Below are positions 14,067 through 20,975 of a stretch of 33,458 nucleotides of DNA, piece after piece. Position 1 is the stretch's first letter, and each line of letters starts with the position of its first letter. The translations under genes and the position numbers were made by a program. The stretch is from a virus. Location: IMG/VR virus record IMGVR_UViG_3300030098_005829, positions 1 to 33,458 of that record. One strand, 5' to 3'. The notes below the pieces were generated by a model. That model made no database searches. It saw only the letters and a list, made by a program, of their open reading frames with translations, and had not been told where the DNA came from.

Positions 14067-14235
14067 TACGCTTAGGAGTCATCCACAAATAGGTATGGCA
14101 AGTTCATTTGGTAGTGCTTTTTTAGGTTGGATTGATATTATGACTCCTGTGGCAACCTTTATTTCTATATGTATAGGTATTGGTATTGGACTTGTTACAT
14201 TAGCTTTAAAATATAAAGAATGGAAGTCTAAGTAA
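14059..14235 (+). CDS. Small membrane protein, 58 residues (holin candidate)
   Basis: ATG at 14059 overlaps the previous stop by 8 bases. The sequence starts MIDTLRSHPQIGMASSFGSA, followed by a hydrophobic glycine-rich span (ATFISICIGIGIGLVTLALK) and a charged end (YKEWKSK). One or two spans in a very small protein next to an endolysin suggest a holin. Support is topology and context only. Confidence 0.5.
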   Translation: MIDTLRSHPQIGMASSFGSAFLGWIDIMTPVATFISICIGIGIGLVTLALKYKEWKSK

Positions 14236-14390
14236 TGTTTCCTGTGCTGAAATTACTAACACCTTCTGTGGTTAAAGCAATTATGGATTATGTTTTTAAT
14301 AAAAACGATTTAGATTATAAGATGGAAAAACTAATAGAAAGAGTAGAACAATTAGAGAAAAAGACTAAATCTTTAAAGGAGAAAAAGTGA
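14235..14390 (+). CDS. Small basic coiled-coil protein, 51 residues
   Basis: ATG at 14235 overlaps the preceding stop (TAATG). Reads MFPVLKLLTPSVVKAIMDYV, then a Lys/Glu-rich helix (YKMEKLIERVEQLEKKTKSL). The amphipathic N-terminus and heptad pattern suggest a membrane-associated coiled coil. A lysis or head accessory role cannot be told apart. Confidence 0.5.
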   Translation: MFPVLKLLTPSVVKAIMDYVFNKNDLDYKMEKLIERVEQLEKKTKSLKEKK

Positions 14391-14587
14391 ATAAATTGAC
14401 AGGTTTTTTAAAAGGATTTGCTATTGATTATGTAATTAAGTACATGAAAGATAACAAACCTTTATTGATTGAAAAAGCTAATAAGAAGTTAAATGTACCT
14501 ATTTTAAACGAAAAACAGGAAGCAGAACTTCTTGAGGCTTGTTTTGATATTAGCATGAATATGGTAGAGGGTATAAAAGACAAATAA
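14387..14587 (+). CDS. Hypothetical small protein, 66 residues
   Basis: GTG start with AAGGAG upstream, overlapping the end of the previous gene by 4 bases. Begins (M)NKLTGFLKGFAIDYVIKYM and is helical, with a Glu/Cys-containing C-terminal half (AELLEACFDISMNMVEGIKD). No family recognised. Confidence 0.55.
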   Translation: MNKLTGFLKGFAIDYVIKYMKDNKPLLIEKANKKLNVPILNEKQEAELLEACFDISMNMVEGIKDK

Positions 14588-15177
14588 TGTCTAAAGCGTT
14601 GCAAATAGATAGAGCAGTTGATGGAAACCTAAAGCCTGTAAAGGACTCAGATGGCACATTAACTGCTTTAGAAATTTCAACTGATAAAGTAAGAGTAAAG
14701 AATTTAGAAGTAATTGGTGATTTTGATTTTCAGCCTGAATATGGATTTGTAAGGTTAAATGATGATGGAACTCAGGATGCAAATGAAAATAACTTTGGAT
14801 TAGGTTCAACTGTATATGGCGATGTAGTAAATACTGTACCATTAGTTTCACCTAATATTGCTTGGGATGATACTAATAAAGTATTTAGTGTAAGTAAAGC
14901 AGGTGTTTATGAAGTAGTATGTGATTGTAAATTATCTATTACTTCAACATTTACTACTACATTAAAAGTATATATAAATACAGCAGCAGATACTCTTGGT
15001 ACTGCTGTACAATCAGAATCATTTGAGTTAGATTCAGGTGATGACCCACTTCCTGCAACAGTTAGATGGATGGGTAGAATAGAGAAGGATGAACATATTG
15101 CAGTTACATTAGATGCAGGTTCAAGAACTCCTAAATTTGAAGAAGGTTCAACACTTAGAATATTGAGGGTAGCATGA
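14587..15177 (+). CDS. Virion structural protein, C1q/TNF-like jelly roll (putative decoration or fibre)
   Basis: 196 residues. The N-terminus (ALQIDRAVDGNLKPVKDSDG) is a short attachment-like stretch, and the C-terminal half has a jelly-roll strand pattern seen in phage head-decoration and fibre proteins: the strand VFSVSKAGVYEVVCDCKLS, further strands (FTTTLKVYIN), and GRIEKDEHIAVTLDAGSR. It is followed by two other beta-rich proteins. ATGA coupling to the next gene supports a shared structural role. Confidence 0.6.
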   Translation: MSKALQIDRAVDGNLKPVKDSDGTLTALEISTDKVRVKNLEVIGDFDFQPEYGFVRLNDDGTQDANENNFGLGSTVYGDVVNTVPLVSPNIAWDDTNKVFSVSKAGVYEVVCDCKLSITSTFTTTLKVYINTAADTLGTAVQSESFELDSGDDPLPATVRWMGRIEKDEHIAVTLDAGSRTPKFEEGSTLRILRVA

Positions 15178-15953
15178 GTTTAACAGGAAAAACAAAAGCA
15201 AGTACATACAAACAATTATTAAATATTAATCATGCTGATGGTGTAACTAGCACTACAAGAAATGTAGTAGATGGTGAAAATACAGCAAGTGCAATAAGTT
15301 TATCAGATGACCAGCTTATAGTACAGCCAAATGATGCTGATAGTACAGCAATATTTAGGGTTTTAAATAAATCAGGCAGTACAATATTAGCAGTTGATTC
15401 TACTAATAGTTTAGTTAAGGCAAATGGTACTTCTGTAAATACTAATATTAAAGAATTTGGGTTAGATTTTACCTCTGCTTCTCCTGATACTGCTGATACT
15501 TGGCATTGCTTAACATCATCATCTAATCATACAGATAACAATGAATTAGAGATGGGTACAGGCTCAACTCCTGCAACTACTTTAAGTATATCTTCTACTG
15601 CTTATATTGCAGTAAAACACTATTGGTATGTACCATTTAATATCACAATAGATTCCTGCAATGTATGGTTTGGAGCAGATGCAGCAAGTGGTGATGTAGT
15701 TAAATTTTCAGTTATGAGTTATACAGTAGATTCAGGAAATGGTTCAACAAGTGGAGATTTATCTTCAGGTGTAGAAAATTGTGCTTCGCCTTCCACTATT
15801 ACAGGGGCAGGTAGAGAACAGATTTATTATCAAGCCTTAACAGTATCAACTGCTGATGTAGATGCAGGGAAAGTAATAATGGCTTGTGTAGCACAAGATG
15901 GCACAAATGCAGATTTATCAGTTAATATGCAATTAGTTTATCATTTAAGATAG
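15174..15953 (+). CDS. Virion fibre-like structural protein, 259 residues
   Basis: The N-terminal half contains a beta-helix-like segment (DQLIVQPNDADSTAIFRVLN, then SGSTILAVDSTN) of a type found at the stems of trimeric phage fibres. The C-terminal half (AYIAVKHYWYVPFNITIDSC, later VSTADVDAGKVIMACVAQDG) looks like a globular beta domain. The exact role, decoration or receptor binding, is unknown. It overlaps the previous gene by 4 bases. Confidence 0.55.
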   Translation: MSLTGKTKASTYKQLLNINHADGVTSTTRNVVDGENTASAISLSDDQLIVQPNDADSTAIFRVLNKSGSTILAVDSTNSLVKANGTSVNTNIKEFGLDFTSASPDTADTWHCLTSSSNHTDNNELEMGTGSTPATTLSISSTAYIAVKHYWYVPFNITIDSCNVWFGADAASGDVVKFSVMSYTVDSGNGSTSGDLSSGVENCASPSTITGAGREQIYYQALTVSTADVDAGKVIMACVAQDGTNADLSVNMQLVYHLR

Positions 15954-15963
15954 GAAGAAAATT

Positions 15964-17493
15964 ATGGCAAGATTTACAACAAATTTAACAGTAACAACTC
16001 CTAATGAATCAGTTAGTGCAGTTAAGGCAGGTGATTATGATGTTGCATTAAAATTAAATGCAGAAGTAGATAGTAGTGATACACCTATAACTTTAATATC
16101 AGCAGCAAGTTCAGCAGGACAGAATACATTAAGGGGCTGTAAGGCTCTTTTAATGAGAAATTCAGGACAAGTTGGTATAGAGGTAGTTTTTAAAGCTGAG
16201 GAATGGGCAGATGCAGCACCTGATACTAATGGAGGTGTTTCACATCAATCTTTTCTTATTCCTTCAGGGGATTTTCTTTATTTACCTAATTTAAGGCAAT
16301 TAAACTATGAAACTGCAACAACAAGTGCTGCTAATGGTCAAACATTAGACAATCAAGCACCTGATTCAAATATGTATGTAGATAGTACAGCAGATTTAGA
16401 TCATGCAACTGCAAACACTATGGGTTCAGATGCTACACATACAACTCTAAACTTGGAAGATGGACATTCTAAGTTCTTTAAGGTTGGAGATTTAATTAGA
16501 ATTGAAAATGAAATATGTGAAGTTACTGCTGTAGGTACAGGTGCAGATTTAGCAAATAGTACCTGTACAATTAAAAGAGGATTATATGGTTCAACTGCTG
16601 CAACTCATGCTGATGATGTAGCAATAAGATTACCATTCTTCAATGCTTATGCAGATTTTGATAAATATTCAACTGCTCAAACAGATGGCTCAGGTAAATA
16701 CAAAGCAATGAATTTATTTGGTTATGGTAGAAAAGGTGATGCAGTTGCAGATGGCTTTGTTGCAGGTTCAATTAGTGGCAAGTTTTATTCAGCAGGTTAT
16801 CAAGAATTAGGTATGTCAGGTATCACATCAGGAACAGAATCAGGATTGGCTGCTTCAACTGCTTATGCTTTTGATATAGCAGTAGATGGTGGCTCAGATT
16901 ACACATTATCATTTACCACTTCAAGTAATACTCGATTCGGTGGGAGTGATGGGATTATTAAAAAAATACAGGATGCTTTAGATGCAGGTTACTATGCTTC
17001 AGGTAATTTACTTGAAAAGAAAGTAACAGTTGGAATTGTTGGAGGAGATATTAGATTTACATCAGGACAACATTTATCTACATCTGCAATATCAATATCA
17101 GCACCTGCAAGTGGTACAACTCCATTTGGTGTAGGTAGGTTTGTAATGGCTGTAGGAGATATAGAAAAAGCAGTAGCAGCACAACTTCCTGATGATGTTA
17201 TTTATGATAAGAAAACTAACCAATCTAATCCTAATGTAAATGCAATGTTCCATGATGATGGACATGGTAATATTTCAGGTACTTGTTCAGGCACTATTAA
17301 TTATGAAACAGGTGCTATTGATTTACAGAATTGTCCTCCTAATGCACATTTTGTTATTAGTGCTGCTTATGGTTCAGCACATTCAGGTGGTGAAGAATAT
17401 GGTGCAACCTATGGGAATACAATCAGTTCTATTACAGGAAGGTCAGTAAATCCAAAAATCAATTCAAGTATTGAAATTATAGGTTTAAAATAA
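15964..17493 (+). CDS. Large structural protein, 509 residues, function unknown
   Basis: Begins MARFTTNLTVTTPNESVSAV and is strongly beta-rich and Ser/Thr/Gly-rich, including HSKFFKVGDLIRIENEICEV (a hydrophobic-strand motif common in virion proteins) and a C-terminal NYETGAIDLQNCPPNAHFVI segment reminiscent of the 'phase/bridge' loops of phage neck or fibre proteins. It sits between fibre-like genes and the connector. A neck, head-fibre or decoration role is plausible, none shown. Confidence 0.55.
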   Translation: MARFTTNLTVTTPNESVSAVKAGDYDVALKLNAEVDSSDTPITLISAASSAGQNTLRGCKALLMRNSGQVGIEVVFKAEEWADAAPDTNGGVSHQSFLIPSGDFLYLPNLRQLNYETATTSAANGQTLDNQAPDSNMYVDSTADLDHATANTMGSDATHTTLNLEDGHSKFFKVGDLIRIENEICEVTAVGTGADLANSTCTIKRGLYGSTAATHADDVAIRLPFFNAYADFDKYSTAQTDGSGKYKAMNLFGYGRKGDAVADGFVAGSISGKFYSAGYQELGMSGITSGTESGLAASTAYAFDIAVDGGSDYTLSFTTSSNTRFGGSDGIIKKIQDALDAGYYASGNLLEKKVTVGIVGGDIRFTSGQHLSTSAISISAPASGTTPFGVGRFVMAVGDIEKAVAAQLPDDVIYDKKTNQSNPNVNAMFHDDGHGNISGTCSGTINYETGAIDLQNCPPNAHFVISAAYGSAHSGGEEYGATYGNTISSITGRSVNPKINSSIEIIGLK

Positions 17494-17502
17494 GGAGATA
17501 TT

Positions 17503-17574
17503 ATGCCAAAAGGTAAAGGTACATATGGCAAGAAGGTTGGAAGACCTAAAAAGAAGAAAAAGCGAGGCAAGTAG
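17503..17574 (+). CDS. Highly basic 23-residue peptide with AT-hook-like core
   Basis: AAGGAGATATT precedes the ATG at 17503. The product runs MPKGKGTYGKKVGRPKKKKK and ends RGK. Eleven of 23 residues are Lys and two Arg; the Gly-Arg-Pro flanked by basic residues resembles an AT-hook, which binds the minor groove of AT-rich DNA. It lies between structural genes and ends before the late operator at 17597. DNA-binding or packaging association is inferred. Short basic peptides of this kind occur near capsid genes of marine phages. Confidence 0.6.
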   Translation: MPKGKGTYGKKVGRPKKKKKRGK

Positions 17575-17596
17575 TCTTGTTTGATACAACAAAACT

Positions 17597-17617
17597 CTTG
17601 TATATTACAAGTATAAT
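17597..17617 (+). promoter_or_regulatory. Late operator palindrome with adjacent -10-like box
   Basis: CTTGTATATTACAAG (17597-17611) is a perfect 15-bp palindrome with a 3-bp centre, immediately followed by TATAAT (17612-17617). Its core TTGTATATTACAA is identical to 10858-10870. It lies upstream of the connector gene at 17643 in a small intergenic gap. It probably marks a second late promoter controlled by the same regulator. Confidence 0.65.
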
Positions 17618-17642
17618 TTTATATATATTTTAAGGGGGTTGG

Positions 17643-18599
17643 ATGGCAACTGCACCAATTTACTGTACCCATAAAGAATTAAAGCGTGTATTCCCACAGC
17701 TTGACGATTTTGATACTAAAGTTCAAGTATTTGGGTGGACAACAGTATCAACTAATAAGTATGCCTCTCATAATAGTGGTTTAGTTACACAACTATTTGC
17801 AGATGGAGAAGATTTAGGACCATCACAGTCTGCTCATACAGATTTAAATGTTGAAGGGGAGTGGTTTTATAATTCAGCAGAAGATGTACTTTATTATTAT
17901 TCAGCAAGTACGCCTGCTGATAAACTAATGGAAGCAGGTGAAGAATTTACTGCTATGGTAACTCAATTTAGAACTGATGCAAGTAGATATTTAGATTCAA
18001 AGTTAGACCCCAATTTACCTAAAAATCAATTAAAGGATAAGTCAGGTAACTTTGATTACTTAATTGTAAGGACTACTGCTTTATTGGCTGCTGTATTTAT
18101 GATTAGAGCTACTGATCCTACAAGCGAGATGGCTACTGCAATGATGGAAGAAGCTCAAGGTAATATTGATGATCTTAATAATGGTAAAGCTGCTTTATCA
18201 CATCAGAATACTGCTGATTCTTCTAAAGGTGTAATTAGGGATGTTACTTACACAGGCACAGTTAGGCCTGTAGATACTCGTGGTCATTATAGTGGTACAT
18301 ATGATTTAATTAAGATTAAGATTACAACAGGTGGTGCTATTGGTACTGCTAAATACTCTGTATGGGTAAAAGATGGTGATAAACTTGGAATGAATGAAGG
18401 CAATCAAACAGTTACAGATCAAATTATTAATGGGGACTATCAAACATTAACAGGCAATTTACAGTTAAGGTTTGAAGGAACAAATTTTGATTCTACTGCT
18501 GCTGCTAATGATATATGGGAAGTAGAAGTTATGGGTTGGTCAGAAGAAGTAGATTCCAATAATTTGAAGCCAATTAGAATGACTCGCAGATGGCAGTAA
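17643..18599 (+). CDS. Head-tail connector (adaptor) protein
   Basis: 318 residues. The start APIYCTHKELKRVFPQLDDF is characteristic of phage head-tail connector/adaptor proteins, followed by a helical core (EFTAMVTQFRTDASRYLDSK) like those in gp6/gp15 families. The C-terminal part (SGTYDLIKIKITTGGAIGTA and further strands) is beta-rich and larger than in minimal adaptors. It sits upstream of a tail-terminator-like protein. It would join portal and tail. Confidence 0.65.
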   Translation: MATAPIYCTHKELKRVFPQLDDFDTKVQVFGWTTVSTNKYASHNSGLVTQLFADGEDLGPSQSAHTDLNVEGEWFYNSAEDVLYYYSASTPADKLMEAGEEFTAMVTQFRTDASRYLDSKLDPNLPKNQLKDKSGNFDYLIVRTTALLAAVFMIRATDPTSEMATAMMEEAQGNIDDLNNGKAALSHQNTADSSKGVIRDVTYTGTVRPVDTRGHYSGTYDLIKIKITTGGAIGTAKYSVWVKDGDKLGMNEGNQTVTDQIINGDYQTLTGNLQLRFEGTNFDSTAAANDIWEVEVMGWSEEVDSNNLKPIRMTRRWQ

Positions 18600-19027
18600 G
18601 TTTTACAAATAATTGGAAGAATATCCTTGATAAACTAAGGAATGTTCTTCGTACTGAATATGGTAATACTGTACCTGTATTTATAGGTGATGAGGAAGCC
18701 AACGCAGGTAGTCAGTTTATAAGGATTGAGCCTGTTAGTAGTGAGTTATCTGAATATTCAGTTAATGGGGAAATGAGAGAATTTACTATAAATGTTTTTT
18801 ATGTTTTTTCAGGAGCAAATGTTAAGAAAACTGCTCTTGACCATATTTTAAGATTTGTATCAAGAACTGAAGCATTGATTCATGACAACATATCAATGAC
18901 TTTAGCAGATAGTACATCTGCTTTTAATTGCAGGTTTGAATCTACTGAGCTTGGTACAGATGATGAAGAAAATGTTTATATAGTTAATTGGGTATGGAAA
19001 TGCCAACATTTAGGGAACACAGATTAA
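18590..19027 (+). CDS. Tail terminator / tail completion protein
   Basis: 145 residues: an N-terminal helix (WKNILDKLRNVLRTEYGNTV) followed by strand-rich segments (SEYSVNGEMREFTINVFYVF) and a final ESTELGTDDEENVYIVNWVW strand. The size, helix-beta pattern and position between connector and tail tube match gpU-like tail terminators, which cap the tail tube. It overlaps the connector gene. Confidence 0.65.
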   Translation: MAVSFTNNWKNILDKLRNVLRTEYGNTVPVFIGDEEANAGSQFIRIEPVSSELSEYSVNGEMREFTINVFYVFSGANVKKTALDHILRFVSRTEALIHDNISMTLADSTSAFNCRFESTELGTDDEENVYIVNWVWKCQHLGNTD

Positions 19028-19236
19028 TGAAAATTAAATTAAAAGATAAAGACAGCCCTATAAGTATAGCTTCAGGGTGGTGCTTTATGTATACAGGCTT
19101 TTGTTCAACTGTTATAGAGAGTATAAATTCAGGGAAAGAAGTTGAGGTAGATAAAATCCCTAAAAATGCTTTAGAGTTGGTTGAGGAAGTTAAAAAAGAA
19201 ACAAAGAAACAAAAAAAGACGAAAGGAGATAAGTAA
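19027..19236 (+). CDS. Small protein between tail terminator and tail tube, 69 residues
   Basis: The preferred start is the ATG at 19027, overlapping the previous stop (TAATG), rather than 18988. It begins MKIKLKDKDSPISIASGWCF and ends in a Lys-rich tail (VKKETKKQKKTKGDK). It immediately precedes the tail tube gene, whose start overlaps its stop. Function is unknown. Confidence 0.6.
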   Translation: MKIKLKDKDSPISIASGWCFMYTGFCSTVIESINSGKEVEVDKIPKNALELVEEVKKETKKQKKTKGDK

Positions 19237-20258
19237 TGGCAATTAATGCAAATGCTTACTCGCCCAAGCAATTCCAATTTTTAATAGCAGAGCAAGATGA
19301 TATGGGTACTTTTAATGCAGAATCAGGTGGAGATAGTACAAATTGGGTGTCAGTTGATGTTGATTCTATTGGCAGTCCTTCATTGAATGTGTTGCAAGGG
19401 TTAGAACATAGGACAGGAAGCAGAGTTTTGCAAACAACTGATTTCTTCCAAAATAATGTAAATACAGTAAAAGAAATAACTGTTTCAGGTACAGCAACTG
19501 TACCTGTAATGGATTTACTTTATGGTAATATCACTCAAGGAGATACTGTAACATATGGGGTTGCATCTAATGTAGGCTCTCAATCATTTACTTCTGCTAC
19601 AGCAAACCAAACTGCGAATCAGATACTTTCAATAATATATAAGTCGCCTTCTTCAGGAAATTCATTGGCTTTTAAAGATTGTTTTTGTACCTCTGTGTCT
19701 ATAAGTGGAGATATGGGAACTGAAGGTGGAAGAATGAAATTTTCTGCTACATTCAAGACAGGTAGTGTAGTGCAAGATTTAACAGAAGCCACTATTACTA
19801 CTGTGGATACTACTTTTAGTTCAGTAGATGGTTCAAACTACTATATGTATAAATGGGATGCTGACGATAGAATAATAGTAGATGTAGCAAATGTGCTTGT
19901 AAATTCATTTTCATTTACAGTAGAAAATGATGTTGTTTTTTCAGGTGGAACTACAACAGGTTTTGAGTCTATGGTAAGAGCAGGAGAAATATCAGCAACT
20001 GCTGATTTTAATATAAAGTACGATGATAATACTGATGGGCTTTTTGAGCTATATAACAACCAATCTGTTGGAGCTTCTGAAGGGGCTACATTAATGGCTA
20101 CAGATGATACTCCTTCAGATGGTGATGGCTTTGAATTTAAGTTCGCCAAGTCTATTTTAACTAATGTCGCTTTTTCTGAAGGCGATATAATGAACTTAGA
20201 TGTATCAGTTAAGGCTTTAGGTAATGGAAGTGATTTATTATTTGAGATTGGATGTTAA
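19236..20258 (+). CDS. Major tail tube protein
   Basis: 340 residues of beta-sandwich type. Starts MAINANAYSPKQFQFLIAEQ, with VNTVKEITVSGTATVPVMDL in the middle and SISGDMGTEGGRMKFSATFK later, matching tail tube proteins of siphoviruses with a repeated strand and loop architecture. Rings of it stack to form the tail. It is followed directly by the tail assembly chaperones and tape measure, the usual order. Its base composition matches other late genes. Confidence 0.8.
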   Translation: MAINANAYSPKQFQFLIAEQDDMGTFNAESGGDSTNWVSVDVDSIGSPSLNVLQGLEHRTGSRVLQTTDFFQNNVNTVKEITVSGTATVPVMDLLYGNITQGDTVTYGVASNVGSQSFTSATANQTANQILSIIYKSPSSGNSLAFKDCFCTSVSISGDMGTEGGRMKFSATFKTGSVVQDLTEATITTVDTTFSSVDGSNYYMYKWDADDRIIVDVANVLVNSFSFTVENDVVFSGGTTTGFESMVRAGEISATADFNIKYDDNTDGLFELYNNQSVGASEGATLMATDDTPSDGDGFEFKFAKSILTNVAFSEGDIMNLDVSVKALGNGSDLLFEIGC

Positions 20259-20274
20259 TTAAATAAGGAATAAA

Positions 20275-20562
20275 ATGAAGTTAAAACTTGACTCAGGCAG
20301 AGAAGTTAAACTTAAAGATGTATCTTTAGATGATAGAGATGCAATGTTAGATAAAGTGGAGTATCAGTTTAAAGAAGATGGTACTCCCAATGGCGTAAAG
20401 ATGATGCACTCAACTATTACATTTTGGTTGCGTAAAGGTTTAGATGGTGATACATCTGATAATTTTATTAAAGGACTTACATTTGAGGAGAGAACTGAAA
20501 TCTTCTTAAAGATGCAAGATAGCTTGCTCCTGGGGGAAGAGAAGCCCTCCAACTCGAAATAA
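20275..20562 (+). CDS. Tail assembly chaperone, short form (gpG-like)
   Basis: 95 residues from MKLKLDSGREVKLKDVSLDD; small, acidic and helical. It sits between tail tube and tape measure, the place of the gpG chaperone of lambda. Its end overlaps a second open frame in -1 (20523-20975) that has no ATG for its first 43 codons, which strongly implies programmed -1 frameshifting to a G-T-like fusion. AAGGAATAAA precedes the ATG. Confidence 0.75.
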   Translation: MKLKLDSGREVKLKDVSLDDRDAMLDKVEYQFKEDGTPNGVKMMHSTITFWLRKGLDGDTSDNFIKGLTFEERTEIFLKMQDSLLLGEEKPSNSK

Positions 20563-20588
20563 ATGTAATCTCTAAAGGGTGTGGAGGG
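20532..20588 (+). other. Programmed -1 ribosomal frameshift signal
   Basis: The chaperone frame reads CTG GGG GAA over a GGGGG run (20532-20536). A perfect 7-bp GC-rich stem follows: CCCTCCA (20545-20551) with TGGAGGG (20582-20588), separated by 30 bases, with about 6-8 bases between slip site and stem. Slipping on GGG into the -1 frame gives a 233-residue fusion: 87 residues of the short form plus 146 new ones. Spacing and stem match known -1 frameshift sites, although the G run is not a canonical X-XXY-YYZ heptamer. Confidence 0.8.
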
Positions 20589-20975
20589 TGCCAGTATCAT
20601 GAATACCCATACAAAGCTCAGGTCCCAATACTTATTAAAGGTAAAAGGCCAATGCGTAGCTTTACCTGTAATGAAGATGTATGGGATGTAATTGACCTTT
20701 TAATAGAGGAAGCTAAAGAAATGAACGCTAAGGGTAATGAGTTTGATATTGCTAAATCAGTCAATTCTCAGTTGCCCTTTTTTGCTTGTAGAAACAAAAT
20801 TTTAAAGAATGAATATCAAAAAGACATACAAAGATATATTTACTGCAAGGAGTTTGGAGTACCTGCATACAAAGGTGCTTATGGGGATCAACCATCTAAA
20901 TGGGTTGAGAAATCTTTTATTATTAAAAATGCACTTGCAAAACAAGAGAAGGATTTGATAGATGGCTCAAAATAA
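20535..20975 (+). CDS. Tail assembly chaperone extension (gpT-like), made by -1 frameshift
   Basis: This is the -1 frame, entered after the slip at 20532-20536. Its first part (EINVISKGCGGCQYHEYPYK) has coding character, with a Cys-x-x-Cys pair, before the first ATG at 20652 (MRSFTCNEDVWDVIDLLIEE), so initiation at 20652 alone would discard a conserved-looking part. The fusion is the expected lambda G-T equivalent that recruits tail tube to tape measure. It overlaps the tape measure start by 14 bases. Confidence 0.75.
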   Translation, partial: GREALQLEINVISKGCGGCQYHEYPYKAQVPILIKGKRPMRSFTCNEDVWDVIDLLIEEAKEMNAKGNEFDIAKSVNSQLPFFACRNKILKNEYQKDIQRYIYCKEFGVPAYKGAYGDQPSKWVEKSFIIKNALAKQEKDLIDGSK

